Positions 9,425-19,675 are shown, counted from the stretch's first letter. The stretch: DNA of 64,000 nucleotides from Enterococcus avium ATCC 14025 (GCF_000406965.1 NZ_KE136362.1:161641-225640), one strand, 5' to 3'. Numbers and translations: made by a program. Notes: a model not told the origin generated them from the letters alone.

Positions 9425-9868
9425 TTTGTCTTCGACGTTCTTTTGTGTTTCTTTAGCTGCTTTATTTTGTTCAACTAAAAGATCACGAATATCTGCTAAA
9501 TATTCTTCAGCTGTCGGTACTGGTACCTCTTCTTCTTTTTCTTCTTTAGAAATACTGCTTTTTGCTTTGTTTGCAGCTTTAACAATCAGGAATAAAACAA
9601 AACCAGTAATAATAAAGGTGATCAATGCACTAATTACATCACCAAACGCAAAGGTCACGCCTTTAACTGGTTTCCAATCCAAAACGGACATCGCCTCGTT
9701 CAAATCTTTTCCTTTCGTAAACAATGACACGATCAGCCCAACCAACGGTGTAATTAATCCATTAACAATATTTGTCACAATTGCAGTAAATGCAGTACCG
9801 ATTACAACACCAACAGCAAGATCAATGACATTGCCTCTCATCAAGAAATCTTTAAATTCTTTAATCAT
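9422..9868 (-). CDS. mscL: Large-conductance mechanosensitive channel
   Basis: 148 aa. TM1 starts VIDLAVGVVIGTAFTAIV with the pore-lining glycine pattern, a periplasmic-type loop follows, then TM2 (ALITFIITGFVLFLIVKAA). The C-terminal bundle is charged (SSISKEEKEEEVPVPTAEEYLADIRDLL). The pentameric channel opens under membrane tension to release solutes in hypo-osmotic shock. The ATG at 9868 follows a perfect AAGGAGGA; the longer frame upstream has no site. It stands alone on the reverse strand. Confidence 0.97.
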   Translation of the reverse strand: MIKEFKDFLMRGNVIDLAVGVVIGTAFTAIVTNIVNGLITPLVGLIVSLFTKGKDLNEAMSVLDWKPVKGVTFAFGDVISALITFIITGFVLFLIVKAANKAKSSISKEEKEEEVPVPTAEEYLADIRDLLVEQNKAAKETQKNVEDK

Positions 9869-10278
9869 AGGGTCTTCCTCCTTATTTGCAAATTGTATAC
9901 CATCCAACGTTTTACTATCTTCTTATCAGATAAGCTTTTCCCAAATATACTTTCCTTTTTACGATAGACATCACTTCGTATAATCAAAAAACAGAAATGG
10001 AGCCAGCGAAGTTGGATGAGAATTTTTCCTTAATTTTTAGTATAGCGAAAGAAGAAAAAAATTTGAAATAAAACAGACTATCGGTTAGCGCAGATTTCGA
10101 ATCTTGGAGCTCGCCTGTGCTATAATTAGCTTTAGTGATAAAGACAAAGGAAGACCCTTTTTTCGTTTTTATAGAAGTATTGGGGAGGGTTCCTTTTAGC
10201 GGAGAATATCTAGCTTGAAAATCAAGCTTATTTTTCTTTGAAAAAAATAATTGATTAGCATAAAAAAGGAGCTTTGTA
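9869..10278. other. Divergent intergenic region mscL / M16 operon
   Basis: 410 bases without a convincing gene. It holds an extended -10 promoter facing right (TGCTATAAT, TATAAT at 10121-10126). The following leader of about 150 nt contains a hairpin AGCTTGA/TCAAGCT followed by TATTTTTC (about 10212-10237) and a longer imperfect stem pairing AAAGGAAGACCC with GGGAGGGTTCCTTT. This looks like an attenuator-type leader but matches no family I know. The ribosome binding site AAAAAGGAG precedes the start at 10279. Confidence 0.55.
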
Positions 10279-11541
10279 ATGATCGAACTTAAGAAGGGCG
10301 TGCGGCTGCACGTTATTGCGACAAAGAAATACAAAACAATTCAAATCTACGGGCGCTTTACCACCCGTTTAACCAAAGAAATCATGACTAAACGAGCCCT
10401 TTTGGCGAACTTATTGGAGACCAATTCTTTGCGCTATCCAGATCAAACCAAATTGAGCGGACAATTAGCCGAGCTTTACGGTGCCAGTTTCGGGTTGAAT
10501 GTTGGACGCAAAGGGAATCTGCATTGGTTAGACATTGGTTTAGGCATTGTCAATGGAAAATACGTTGATGATCCAAAGCTGTTACCCGCTGCAATGGATT
10601 TTTTGAAGGAGATTCTATTTTACCCTAATATCCAGGATGGAAAATTCGATGAACAAACGTTTCAGCTGGAAAAAGAAAATTTGCAAAGCTATATCGAGAC
10701 ATTGCAGGAAGACAAGCAGACAATGGCTTCCTTAAAGATCAAAGAGACCTATTTTACGGATGAGGCGCAAAAATTACCAAGCTTTGGTACAGTAGATGAT
10801 TTAGAGAGTGAGACAAACGAAGGTCTTGCGGCATATTATCAGGAGATGATTACACAAGATCAAGTAGATTTATTTGTGATTGGTGATGTGGAGGAAGCGG
10901 AAATAGCCGAGCTGTTCAAAGAGCTGCCTTTTGCCGAGCGAAAAGAAAGCTTCCCGGCTATTTATTATTATCAAGCCAGTGATAATGTGATTCGCGAACA
11001 GCAAGTTCAAGAAACGGTGACACAAGGGAAATTGAATCTGGCGTATTCAACCGATGTTTATTACGAAGATACTGACCGTTTTGCACTGCTGGTCTTTAAT
11101 GGCTTGTTCGGCGGGTTTCCTCATTCGAAATTATTTATGAATGTCAGAGAAAAGGCAAGCTTAGCTTATTATGCCTCAAGCTCTTTTGATACATTCCGCG
11201 GTTATTTGCAGGTACAAACGGGAATTAATAGCGACAACCGTCAAAAAGTTTTACGCTTGATTGAGGAACAGCTGCTCGAATTACAAGCTGGTAATTTCAC
11301 TGATTTGGCTTTCCAGCAAACGAAAGCGATGTTGAAAAATCATTACTTACTAGGCTTAGACAGTATGCAAAATGCGATTGAGACGACTTACTTGGCGCAG
11401 TGGCTGCCGCAAAGTAAATTAACAGACGAAGAATGGCTGAGACGTTTAGCTGCTGTGACACCAAAAGATGTACAGAAAGTCGCGAAAAAAATTCGTCTGC
11501 AGGCGATCTTCTTTTTAGATGGAGGACAACAGAATGGATAA
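10279..11541 (+). CDS. M16-family peptidase-like protein lacking the zinc motif (YmfF type)
   Basis: 420 aa with the overall fold signature of M16 insulinase/pitrilysin halves. Where active members have HXXEH, this protein has NLLETNS, so the zinc site is absent and it should be catalytically dead. The next gene carries the intact motif, and the pair probably forms one heterodimer as in other two-gene M16 systems. B. subtilis has the same arrangement (ymfF-ymfH) upstream of the ymfI-ymfM-pgsA-cinA-recA run. The genes sit 7 bases apart, so balanced co-expression is expected. Confidence 0.88.
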   Translation: MIELKKGVRLHVIATKKYKTIQIYGRFTTRLTKEIMTKRALLANLLETNSLRYPDQTKLSGQLAELYGASFGLNVGRKGNLHWLDIGLGIVNGKYVDDPKLLPAAMDFLKEILFYPNIQDGKFDEQTFQLEKENLQSYIETLQEDKQTMASLKIKETYFTDEAQKLPSFGTVDDLESETNEGLAAYYQEMITQDQVDLFVIGDVEEAEIAELFKELPFAERKESFPAIYYYQASDNVIREQQVQETVTQGKLNLAYSTDVYYEDTDRFALLVFNGLFGGFPHSKLFMNVREKASLAYYASSSFDTFRGYLQVQTGINSDNRQKVLRLIEEQLLELQAGNFTDLAFQQTKAMLKNHYLLGLDSMQNAIETTYLAQWLPQSKLTDEEWLRRLAAVTPKDVQKVAKKIRLQAIFFLDGGQQNG

Positions 11542-12832
11542 AGTAGCCTATCAAAAAATCAATGAAATCTTATACAAGGAAATTTTGCCAAATGGCTTAA
11601 CGGTCTATTTGTTGCCAAAGGCTGGATATCACAAGACGTACGGCCTATTTAGCACCAATTACGGTTCGATCGACAATGAGTTTATCCCACGTGGCGGAAC
11701 AGAGTACATCAAAGTTCCTGATGGGATCGCTCACTTTTTAGAACACAAGATGTTTGAAAAGGAAGATGGCGATGTGTTTCAAAAGTTTGGTGAGCAAGGG
11801 GCATCGGCAAACGCCTTTACCAGCTTTACTCGCACAAGCTATCTATTTTCGACGACTGATCAATTGAAATTGAATTTAGGAACTTTGCTAGATTTTGTGC
11901 AAGCTCCGTATTTTACGGAAGAGTCTGTGCAAAAAGAGCAAGGAATCATTGGGCAAGAAATTCAAATGTATCAAGATGATCCGGGATGGCAGCAGTTTTT
12001 CGCTATTTTAAAAAATATGTATCCGAAGCATCCTCTGCATATTGATATTGCAGGAACGATTGATTCGATTGCAGAAATTACAGCTGAGGATCTATACACG
12101 TGCTACAATACGTTTTATCATCCCAGCAATATGACGCTATTTGTCGTGGGAAATCTGGAGCCTGAAGCCTTAATGGCCTTCATTCGGGAAAACCAAGCGA
12201 AGAAAACTTTTGAAGCTCCAGAACCGATCCAACGCCGGTTTCCACAGGAATCACCTGATGAAATCATTAAACGCAGTGAAGAAAAGATGCCAATTACAAT
12301 ACCGAAAGCAATTGTCGGGATCAAAGGTTTGGCAGAATTACCAAAAGACAATAAGGAACGTCTGATCTTCAAAATTTCGATGGACCTTTTATTCCAAATG
12401 ATATTAGGGACGACTTCACAAAACTATTTACGCTTATATAATGAGGGGTTACTAGACGACAGCTTTGGCTACGAATTTTCATTAGACCGCAGCTTCCATT
12501 TTGCGGATTTTGGCGGCGATAGTGAAAATCCGCAAATGCTAGCAGATCGCTTGACGGAGATTTTACTGCATTTTGACAGCGATCCAGAAGTTAATGAGAA
12601 AAATCTGACGCTTTTGAAGAAAAAAATGTTAGGAAAATATTTCCAATCTTTGAACTCATTAGAGTATGTTGCCAATCAATTTACCCAGTCATTGTATGGT
12701 GAATGGACGCTGTTTGATATGCCCGAAATCATTCAAGAAATCGAATTGACAGATGTTTTGGCTGCGGGTAAATTATTCATCAAAGAAGAAGCCTTCACGC
12801 GATTTTATATGGAGAAGAATATTCCTAGTTAA
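11534..12832 (+). CDS. Zinc M16-family peptidase (YmfH type)
   Basis: 432 aa. The inverted zinc motif HXXEH is present as HFLEH (67-71) followed by KMFEKEDG, with the downstream third ligand region IIGQEIQMYQDDPGW. It is expected to be the active partner of the preceding gene. The ATG at 11534 is preceded by GGAGGACAAC. Physiological substrates are unknown; related pairs have been linked to peptide pheromone or small-peptide processing, but nothing in this sequence proves that here. The N-terminal signal peptide is absent, so it is cytoplasmic. Confidence 0.92.
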   Translation: MDKVAYQKINEILYKEILPNGLTVYLLPKAGYHKTYGLFSTNYGSIDNEFIPRGGTEYIKVPDGIAHFLEHKMFEKEDGDVFQKFGEQGASANAFTSFTRTSYLFSTTDQLKLNLGTLLDFVQAPYFTEESVQKEQGIIGQEIQMYQDDPGWQQFFAILKNMYPKHPLHIDIAGTIDSIAEITAEDLYTCYNTFYHPSNMTLFVVGNLEPEALMAFIRENQAKKTFEAPEPIQRRFPQESPDEIIKRSEEKMPITIPKAIVGIKGLAELPKDNKERLIFKISMDLLFQMILGTTSQNYLRLYNEGLLDDSFGYEFSLDRSFHFADFGGDSENPQMLADRLTEILLHFDSDPEVNEKNLTLLKKKMLGKYFQSLNSLEYVANQFTQSLYGEWTLFDMPEIIQEIELTDVLAAGKLFIKEEAFTRFYMEKNIPS

Positions 12833-12860
12833 AAAAGTATTAGTAAAAAGGAGGGATAGA

Positions 12861-13586
12861 ATGCCTTATGCGTTAGTAATGGGGGCGAGCGGGGATATCG
12901 GTCAAGCTGTTTGCGAAAAACTAGCGGGGCAAGGCTGGTCCCTCTATTGCCACTATAATCAACAAAAAGAAAAAGTTTTAAATTTCGTTTCAGACTTACA
13001 GAAACGTTATCCTCAGCAAGATTTTTTTATGGTATCCTTAGACATGTTGAAGGAAACAGAAGTTCCGAGCTTTCTTGAACACTTATTTCAAGTGGATGGG
13101 ATTGTTTTTGCCTCAGGCTTTACTTTTTACGAGTTGCTTCCAGAGACGAAAGCAGATCAAATGGATGCGTTATGGCAAGTTCATTTGAAAACACCGCTAC
13201 TTTTGTTACAGAGTTTGCAGGAGAAATTGGCAAAAAATGGAAATGGCCGTGTCGTATTTATCGGATCAGTTTATGGACATCGTGGAAGCAGCATGGAGAC
13301 CGTCTATAGTGCTGTAAAGGGCGCGCAAGAAGCGTTTGTAAAAGCTTACGCCAAAGAGGTCGCAACTTTAGGAATCACTGTTAATGTCGTGGCACCTGGT
13401 GCTGTCCAAACGAAAATGAATGATAATTGGGAGCCGCAAGAGCTGACAGAGTTGATTTCGGAAATTCCTTTAGGACGATTGGCTGACCCCAAAGAAATCG
13501 CCGCAGCCTGCAATTACTTATTTTCAAAAGAAGCTAGCTATACCACAGGCATTGTATTGCCTGTTACGGGCGGCTGGTTGGAATAG
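12861..13586 (+). CDS. Short-chain dehydrogenase/reductase (YmfI type)
   Basis: 241 aa Rossmann-fold SDR. It has the nucleotide-binding VMGASGDIG near the N-terminus, the catalytic Ser in FIGSVYGH, and YSAVK as the YxxxK pair. The C-terminal MNDNWEP...GRLADPKEIA...YTTGIVLPVTGGW resembles FabG-like reductases. The substrate is unknown. The start at 12861 follows AAGGAGGG. It sits between the M16 pair and the RodZ-like gene exactly as ymfI does in B. subtilis. Confidence 0.9.
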   Translation: MPYALVMGASGDIGQAVCEKLAGQGWSLYCHYNQQKEKVLNFVSDLQKRYPQQDFFMVSLDMLKETEVPSFLEHLFQVDGIVFASGFTFYELLPETKADQMDALWQVHLKTPLLLLQSLQEKLAKNGNGRVVFIGSVYGHRGSSMETVYSAVKGAQEAFVKAYAKEVATLGITVNVVAPGAVQTKMNDNWEPQELTELISEIPLGRLADPKEIAAACNYLFSKEASYTTGIVLPVTGGWLE

Positions 13587-13711
13587 GAACGAAGATATCA
13601 ATTCTTTGCCTAACTTTAAATAGGAAAAAAGTATGATAGACGTGATGAAAAACTAAGATTATTTTCTTAATAAGATAATCTCACTAATATGAATTAGGAG
13701 TAGAGAACCAA

Positions 13712-14575
13712 GTGGCTAGTATTAATATTGGAGAAACACTACGTAAAGCCCGGATCGATAAAAAAATCAGTTTAGATGAGCTGCAGCAACGCACAAAAAT
13801 CCAAAAACGTTATTTGCTGGCAATAGAAGAAAATGACTTCCATGAATTGCCTAGTGATTATTATTTGCGGACATTTATTCGTCAATATGCAGATGAGGTC
13901 AAACTTGACGGTAATTATTTGATTGATGTTCTGGATGGTAAGGATCGTCCGATGCCGACTTATCCTGAATTAGAAACCGTTGATGGACTGAGAAAAAATA
14001 AGCATGTTGAAAGTCCGACGCGGGCTCGTTTTAAAGCGACCTTGCCGATGATTCTGTTGGGATTGGTGGCACTAGCGATTATTTCGGTGGTCGGTTATAT
14101 GACTTGGCTGGATCATCAAGAAACCGCAATTATTCCAGAAAATAGTTCCGTTCAAGTTGAACGCTCAGATGTCTCATCATCCGTGGCAGAAAAAGTTTCA
14201 TCTTCACAACCGAAACCAGTGGAATCCTCAAAGGAGCCAGAAAAACCAAAAATGGCCTTCACGATGGAAAATAATACGACGAACGCGGCGACGATGAAAG
14301 TGGAGCATGCGGAAAAACCGTTAAAAATTAGTTTCACTGGAACAGAACGCGTATGGGTCGGTGTCCAAGTCAATGGCGCGTTGACGTATCAGAAGACCTT
14401 GGAGAAAGGTGAATCTGAAACAACTGAGCTTCCTGCTGATACGGCTCAAGCAGTGATCACTGTTGGCATGGCAAAATACGCAGAAGTAAAAATCAACGAT
14501 CAAGCCCTTGATTTCCAACCTGGGAACTCGTTGTTGCAAAAGAATATTACGTTGAATATTGCCTACGCATCTTAG
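13712..14575 (+). CDS. RodZ-like membrane protein with N-terminal HTH (YmfM family)
   Basis: 287 aa. Residues 1-75 form a Cro/CI-type HTH (IGETLRKARIDKKISLDELQQRTKIQKRYLLAIEE). A basic linker and one membrane helix follow (about 109-133, LPMILLGLVALAIISVVGYM), then a Ser/Pro-rich linker and an extracellular beta domain of the DUF4115 type. RodZ proteins anchor the elongation machinery to MreB; in cocci lacking a rod programme the role is less clear. The start is GTG behind AGGAG. Neighbours and domain order match ymfM next to pgsA. Confidence 0.88.
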   Translation: MASINIGETLRKARIDKKISLDELQQRTKIQKRYLLAIEENDFHELPSDYYLRTFIRQYADEVKLDGNYLIDVLDGKDRPMPTYPELETVDGLRKNKHVESPTRARFKATLPMILLGLVALAIISVVGYMTWLDHQETAIIPENSSVQVERSDVSSSVAEKVSSSQPKPVESSKEPEKPKMAFTMENNTTNAATMKVEHAEKPLKISFTGTERVWVGVQVNGALTYQKTLEKGESETTELPADTAQAVITVGMAKYAEVKINDQALDFQPGNSLLQKNITLNIAYAS

Positions 14576-14609
14576 GGCTGTGTTTAAATTGAATTAGGAG
14601 GAATTCATA

Positions 14610-15191
14610 ATGAATTTACCAAATAAACTGACTGTCATTCGGATTTTCATGATTCCAATCTTTATGATCGTCGTCTTAGCTCCGTGGGATTGGGGCACAT
14701 TGCAGGTTGGTAATACTGATTTAGCAGTGACTCAACTGGTGGGTGCGATTATTTTCGCGATAGCCAGCTATACCGACCATCTTGATGGGAAAATTGCTCG
14801 TCGCGATGGCTTGGTCACCAACTTCGGAAAATTCGCAGATCCTTTGGCAGATAAGATGCTGGTGATGACGGCGTTTATTATTTTAGTCGAACAAGGAAAA
14901 GCCCCTTCTTGGGTAATTGCTATTATTGTTTGTCGCGAGTTGGCGGTAACGGGGTTACGTTTATTGATTGTTGAACAAGGCGGCGGTGTTATGGCAGCTG
15001 CAATGCCAGGGAAAATTAAGACTGCGACACAAATGGTCGGAATTGTATTGCTTTATTTAAACAATGTGCCATTTAACTTTATCGGTATCCCAATGGATCA
15101 AATTATGTTGTATATCTGCTTATTCTTTACCGTTTATTCAGGTTATGACTACTTTGCTAAAAACACAGCGATATTTAAAGGTTCAATGTAA
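14610..15191 (+). CDS. pgsA: CDP-diacylglycerol--glycerol-3-phosphate 3-phosphatidyltransferase
   Basis: 193 aa, multi-pass membrane enzyme. The CDP-alcohol phosphotransferase signature is intact (DGKIARRDG, then GKFADPLADK). It makes phosphatidylglycerolphosphate, the committed step to phosphatidylglycerol and cardiolipin. Changes in pgsA are a known route to daptomycin adaptation in Gram-positives; the motif residues here look normal. mprF, which lysylates the same lipid, is about 5 kb downstream. A strong AGGAGG precedes the ATG. Confidence 0.96.
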   Translation: MNLPNKLTVIRIFMIPIFMIVVLAPWDWGTLQVGNTDLAVTQLVGAIIFAIASYTDHLDGKIARRDGLVTNFGKFADPLADKMLVMTAFIILVEQGKAPSWVIAIIVCRELAVTGLRLLIVEQGGGVMAAAMPGKIKTATQMVGIVLLYLNNVPFNFIGIPMDQIMLYICLFFTVYSGYDYFAKNTAIFKGSM

Positions 15192-15204
15192 AAAATCAAA
15201 ATTA

Positions 15205-15246
15205 CGGTCAGTAGGATAGGAAAATCTATCTTACTGGTCGTTTTTT
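15205..15246 (+). terminator. Terminator after pgsA
   Basis: A 15-bp stem with G-U pairs (CGGTCAGTAGGATAG with CTATCTTACTGGTCG) followed by six T residues. It separates pgsA from cinA-recA, whose transcript probably starts at the extended -10 TGTTATAGT near 15269-15277. Confidence 0.88.
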
Positions 15247-15314
15247 CTGTTTTTTCTGTTGTACTTTCTGTTATAGTGGAGAAAAATTGCGTATCTTAGA
15301 AAGAAGAGGAATAA

Positions 15315-16562
15315 ATGAAAGCAGAAATTATTGCCGTGGGCACAGAGCTCTTATTAGGACAAGTCGTGAATACCAATGCAACATTCTTGTCAGAAAAGTT
15401 AGCGGATGTGGGAATTGAGGTTTATTATCACACCGTTGTAGGGGATAATCCGCAGCGTTTAGAAGAGTTACTGCAATTAGCAGATACACGTAGTGAATTG
15501 ATTATCTTGTGCGGCGGCTTAGGACCAACGGATGACGATTTAACGAAAAATGTTTTGGCCGAGCACGTCGGAGTGCCATTAGTACAAAATCAAGCAGGAT
15601 TAGAAGCCCTTAACAGCTTCTTTATCCAACGACAAAGTACGATGACGCCGAATAATTTACGTCAGATCGAAACATTGCAAGATGGGATTCCGTTACCGAA
15701 CCGTACTGGCTTAGCCATTGGTTGTTTATATAAAGGCAAGAAAAACAATTATATCTTATTGCCAGGACCACCAAGCGAATTAAAGCCAATGTTCTTGGAA
15801 CAAGCCCGACCATTGTTAGAAAAAGAATTTCCAACAACGGAAAAGCTTACTTCTCGGGTACTGCGTTTCTTCGGAATCGGAGAATCGAAATTAGTGACCG
15901 ACTTAGCGGAGATGATTACACACCAGTCTAATCCCACAATCGCACCTTACGCAAAGCCAAACGAGGTGACTTTGCGGATCACAGCGAAAACAGAGGATGA
16001 GATCTCAGCAAATGCTTTATTAAATCAAACAGAAGCGGAGATCATGGCAAAAGTCGGCGAGTTCTTTTATGGTTATGGAGAAGAGAACAGCTTAGTCGAA
16101 GTTGTGGTGAACTTGCTGAAAGAAAAACAGCTGAGTATCACAGCAGCAGAAAGCTTAACTGCTGGTGAATTTCAAGCGACTTTAGGTACGATTCCTGGCG
16201 TCTCTGAGGTCTTTCCAGGGGGATTTGTCACATATTCCGAGACAACTAAAGCAAGCTTTCTAGGTATCAATCCGATGCTACTAGAAAGTGTCGGCGTGGT
16301 GAGTGAAGAATGTGCGAAGGAAATGGCAGAAGCAGCTTTGCGTTTAGCAGAAACAGATTTTGCTCTGTCCTTTACCGGAGTGGCGGGTCCTGACGAGCTG
16401 GAAGGAAAACCTAAGGGAACGGTTTATATTGCGTTGGCTCAAAAAGATGGTGAGACGTTGATTAGTGAAAATCATTTTACTCGGGATCGTTCGTATGTCC
16501 GCCATAGCTCCGTCATGAAGGGCTTAGACATGGTACGGCGAGCAATTCTAAACAAAAGTTAA
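15315..16562 (+). CDS. cinA: CinA family protein (competence/damage-inducible; NMN amidohydrolase type)
   Basis: 415 aa. The N-terminal MoaB/MogA-like domain (about 1-170) includes [11 protein letters not shown] and [11 protein letters not shown]. The C-terminal CinA domain (about 250-410) includes [19 protein letters not shown] and [13 protein letters not shown]. Family members hydrolyse ADP-ribose and deamidate NMN, and in streptococci and enterococci cinA precedes recA and helps target RecA to the membrane. Here it lies 124 bases before recA. An imperfect stem plus T-run just after the stop suggests partial termination. Confidence 0.94.
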   Translation: MKAEIIAVGTELLLGQVVNTNATFLSEKLADVGIEVYYHTVVGDNPQRLEELLQLADTRSELIILCGGLGPTDDDLTKNVLAEHVGVPLVQNQAGLEALNSFFIQRQSTMTPNNLRQIETLQDGIPLPNRTGLAIGCLYKGKKNNYILLPGPPSELKPMFLEQARPLLEKEFPTTEKLTSRVLRFFGIGESKLVTDLAEMITHQSNPTIAPYAKPNEVTLRITAKTEDEISANALLNQTEAEIMAKVGEFFYGYGEENSLVEVVVNLLKEKQLSITAAESLTAGEFQATLGTIPGVSEVFPGGFVTYSETTKASFLGINPMLLESVGVVSEECAKEMAEAALRLAETDFALSFTGVAGPDELEGKPKGTVYIALAQKDGETLISENHFTRDRSYVRHSSVMKGLDMVRRAILNKS

Positions 16563-16686
16563 AAAAGCGAATGTTTGTTCGTTTTTTGCTTGCTTTTTTG
16601 ATTTCAAACCGATAAACTAGGGATATTGAAAAAGCAATAATGATGTGTAAAGCATATTGATTATAAGAAATAGGGAGGATCAGCTA

Positions 16687-17736
16687 TTGGCAAATGATCG
16701 CAAGGCAGCCTTAGATGCTGCAATGAAGAAGATTGAAAAGAATTATGGTAAAGGTTCGATCATGAAATTAGGAGAAAAGGTCGATCAGCAAATCTCAACA
16801 ATTCCAAGCGGTTCTTTGGCATTGGACGTTGCGTTAGGTGTTGGTGGATACCCTCGTGGACGAATCATCGAAGTATATGGTCCAGAAAGTTCTGGTAAAA
16901 CAACGGTTGCACTGCATGCGATTGCAGAAGTTCAAAAACATGGCGGGACGGCAGCCTTTATTGATGCCGAGCACGCGTTGGACCCTCAATACGCACAACG
17001 TCTAGGTGTAAACATTGATGAATTGCTGCTATCACAACCAGATACTGGGGAACAAGGCTTAGAAATTGCAGATGCTTTAGTTTCAAGTGGCGCAGTCGAT
17101 ATTATCGTTATTGACTCGGTGGCCGCGCTAGTCCCCCGTGCTGAAATCGATGGCGAGATGGGTGATGCGCACGTTGGTCTGCAGGCTCGTTTGATGTCAC
17201 AAGCATTGCGCAAGCTGTCAGGCTCTATCAACAAAACAAAGACTATCGCCGTCTTTATTAACCAAATTCGTGAAAAAGTCGGTGTTATGTTTGGTAATCC
17301 TGAAACAACGCCTGGTGGACGTGCATTGAAGTTCTACGCAACCGTACGCTTAGAAGTACGTCGTGCGGAGCAATTGAAAAATGGAACGGATATCGTTGGT
17401 AATCGTACCAAGATCAAAGTCGTTAAGAATAAAGTAGCGCCACCATTCAAGGTAGCTGAAGTTGATATTATGTACGGCTTCGGAATCTCGCAAGAAGGCG
17501 AATTGTTAGATATGGCTGTGGAACAAGACATCGTCGACAAGAGCGGTGCTTGGTATGGCTATAAAGAAGATCGGATTGGACAAGGACGCGAAAACGCTAA
17601 GAAATATTTGGCGGATCATCCAGAAATGATGGCAGAAGTTGCGACACGTGTACGTGCAGCTTATGGTATCGGTGAAGAAGGCGATGTGACGGAAGCTGAA
17701 GAAGCGGGTCAGGAAGAATTGCCTTTAGATGAATAA
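16687..17736 (+). CDS. recA: Recombinase RecA
   Basis: 349 aa. It has Walker [10 protein letters not shown], the RecA signature region [14 protein letters not shown] and the acidic C-terminus rich in Glu. It performs strand exchange and triggers LexA-type autocleavage. The TTG start at 16687 is chosen because GGGAGGA lies 8 bases upstream and the protein then begins [12 protein letters not shown]; a farther TTG would add ten residues containing the ribosome binding site itself. No clear LexA/DinR box is recognised just upstream, so the transcript may begin ahead of cinA. Confidence 0.96.
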   Translation: MANDRKAALDAAMKKIEKNYGKGSIMKLGEKVDQQISTIPSGSLALDVALGVGGYPRGRIIEVYGPESSGKTTVALHAIAEVQKHGGTAAFIDAEHALDPQYAQRLGVNIDELLLSQPDTGEQGLEIADALVSSGAVDIIVIDSVAALVPRAEIDGEMGDAHVGLQARLMSQALRKLSGSINKTKTIAVFINQIREKVGVMFGNPETTPGGRALKFYATVRLEVRRAEQLKNGTDIVGNRTKIKVVKNKVAPPFKVAEVDIMYGFGISQEGELLDMAVEQDIVDKSGAWYGYKEDRIGQGRENAKKYLADHPEMMAEVATRVRAAYGIGEEGDVTEAEEAGQEELPLDE

Positions 17737-17747
17737 AAAACAAATCA

Positions 17748-17791
17748 ACACTAATGATGAGGCATATTTGTCCGATCATTAGTGTTTTTTT
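17748..17791 (+). terminator. Terminator after recA
   Basis: ACACTAATGAT (17748-17758) and ATCATTAGTGT (17775-17785) form an 11-bp stem with a 16-nt loop followed by a T-tract. Confidence 0.92.
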
Positions 17792-17853
17792 GCGGACTAT
17801 TTTACAGCGGATCAAAGCGCTTTATTGTTGAATCTGGCAAAAGAGAAATAAAG

Positions 17854-17904
17854 TTGACACGCTATCAGACAAACATTAGAATAAAGTTGTGTGACTCTCA
17901 CACA
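17854..17904 (+). promoter_or_regulatory. rny promoter with a hairpin at the predicted 5' end of the mRNA
   Basis: TTGACA (17854-17859), a 17-base spacer and TAGAAT (17877-17882). Transcription should begin near 17889, directly at the perfect inverted repeat TGTGTGA-CTC-TCACACA (17888-17904). The RNA would thus carry a 7-bp hairpin at its very 5' end and an 85-nt leader. Confidence 0.85.
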
Positions 17905-17989
17905 TATGCAAGTAGGCATATTGATAATTTGACATTCGTTTATCAAAAAACTACAGATAGGTAAATAAGATAGTACGGAGGTGGATTTA

Positions 17990-19546
17990 ATGTTAGTTCC
18001 TATTCTCCTCGCTATCATCGGTTTAATTGTCGGTCTTGGTTTGGGTTTCATGGTCGCAAAAGCACGCCATGAAAAAGAAATTGATGGGGCACAAAACACA
18101 GCTAGAGGGATCATTACGCATGCAAATAAAGAAGCGGAAACCTTGAAGAAAGAAGCTTTGTTGGAAGCCAAGGAAGAAAACCAGCAGTATCGCGCACAAG
18201 TTGAAAGTGAGTTGAAAGAAAGCAGACAAGAATTAAAATCACAAGAAAATCGCTTGCTTCAAAGAGAACAGACTTTAGATCGTAAAGATGATTCTCTAGA
18301 GAAGCGTGAGCACTCACTGGAAGAAAAAGAAACAAAGATCAGTGCTAGACAGCAATTAATTGACGAGCGAGAAAAAGATGTAGAACAACTGATTAATGAA
18401 CAACAAACAAAATTGGAACAGGTTGCTTCTTTAACGAAGGATGAAGCGAAAGAAGTAATTATGAAGAGAACCGAAGAGGAATTGAACCATGAGTTAACCG
18501 TTATGGTCAAGGAATCTGAGCAACGTGCCAAGGAAGAAGCTGATCGCAAGGCGAAGAATCTTTTAGCGATGGCGATTCAACGCTGTGGTGCTGATGCTGT
18601 TTCTGAAACGACTGTTTCGGTGGTTACATTGCCAAATGATGAGATGAAAGGTCGCATCATTGGACGTGAAGGCCGTAATATTCGAACATTAGAAACATTG
18701 ACGGGGATCGATTTAATTATTGATGATACACCAGAAGCGGTTGTTTTATCCGGCTTTGATCCAATCAGACGGGAAATTGCTCGGATGACGTTAGAGAAAT
18801 TGATTCAAGATGGCCGGATTCATCCGGCACGGATCGAAGAAATGGTTGAAAAATCTCGCAAAGAAATGGATGAACGTATTCGCGAATACGGGGAACAAGC
18901 GGCCTTTGAAGTTGGTGCGCATACCCTGCATCCAGATTTGATCAAGATTTTAGGTCGTTTGCATTTCCGTACCAGCTATGGTCAAAACGTGTTGAATCAC
19001 TCGATTGAAGTAGCGAAATTAACCGGTGTGTTAGCTGCAGAACTTGGTGAAAATGTTCAGTTAGCCCAACGCGCAGGATTGCTTCATGATATTGGTAAAG
19101 CACTAGACCACGAGATTGAAGGGTCTCACGTTGAAATTGGCGCTGAATTAGCCGCGAAATATCGTGAAAATCCGGTCGTGATTAATGCAATTGCCTCTCA
19201 CCATGGAGATACAGAAGCAACTTCAGTGATATCTGTTTTAGTAGCCGCTGCCGATGCAGTGTCAGCTGCTCGACCAGGTGCGCGGAGTGAATCTTTAGAA
19301 AACTATATCCGTCGTTTAGAAAACTTAGAAAACATTTCAAATAGTTTTGATGGAGTTGATTCTAGCTTCGCAGTTCAAGCCGGACGTGAAGTACGTGTTA
19401 TGGTCAAACCAGAAGAAATTTCTGATTTGGATTCTGTTCGTTTGGTTCGCGATATCCGTCGCAGAATTGAAGACGAATTGGATTACCCCGGACATATTAA
19501 AGTAGTGGTTATTCGTGAGACACGAGCAACCGACTATGCAAAATAG
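17990..19546 (+). CDS. rny: Ribonuclease Y
   Basis: 518 aa membrane-anchored endoribonuclease. An N-terminal membrane helix ([19 protein letters not shown]) is followed by a long coiled coil (about 30-200), a KH RNA-binding domain ([20 protein letters not shown]) and an HD domain whose metal motif is [12 protein letters not shown]. It initiates bulk mRNA decay. The ATG at 17990 sits 8 bases after GGAGG; a GTG nine bases upstream overlaps that site and is unlikely. Monocistronic, with its own promoter and terminator. Confidence 0.96.
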   Translation: MLVPILLAIIGLIVGLGLGFMVAKARHEKEIDGAQNTARGIITHANKEAETLKKEALLEAKEENQQYRAQVESELKESRQELKSQENRLLQREQTLDRKDDSLEKREHSLEEKETKISARQQLIDEREKDVEQLINEQQTKLEQVASLTKDEAKEVIMKRTEEELNHELTVMVKESEQRAKEEADRKAKNLLAMAIQRCGADAVSETTVSVVTLPNDEMKGRIIGREGRNIRTLETLTGIDLIIDDTPEAVVLSGFDPIRREIARMTLEKLIQDGRIHPARIEEMVEKSRKEMDERIREYGEQAAFEVGAHTLHPDLIKILGRLHFRTSYGQNVLNHSIEVAKLTGVLAAELGENVQLAQRAGLLHDIGKALDHEIEGSHVEIGAELAAKYRENPVVINAIASHHGDTEATSVISVLVAAADAVSAARPGARSESLENYIRRLENLENISNSFDGVDSSFAVQAGREVRVMVKPEEISDLDSVRLVRDIRRRIEDELDYPGHIKVVVIRETRATDYAK

Positions 19547-19564
19547 TCAACAGACTTAGTAACC

Positions 19565-19613
19565 AAATAAGAGTTCAATCGCCTATGGGAAAGATTGAGC
19601 TCTTATTTCTTTT
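19565..19613 (+). terminator. Terminator after rny
   Basis: AAATAAGAGTTCAATC pairs with GATTGAGCTCTTATTT (19593-19608) and a CTTTTTC tract follows. The A-tract on the other side means it could also stop leftward transcription. Confidence 0.9.
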
Positions 19614-19675
19614 TCGTTCTAGACGTTTCAGCTTGGATAACTCAGCGACTGATAACCAAGCGAAAAAAATCTCTA

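Noticed and set aside
9399..9983. Long forward open frame antisense to mscL
   Set aside because: It is the complement of mscL, which has a perfect ribosome binding site, clear membrane helices and family motifs; the forward frame has neither.
9984..10334. Reverse open frame of 116 codons upstream of the M16 genes
   Set aside because: Low-complexity Lys/Ser/Phe composition, no ribosome binding site, overlaps the M16 start and its promoter; most likely chance.
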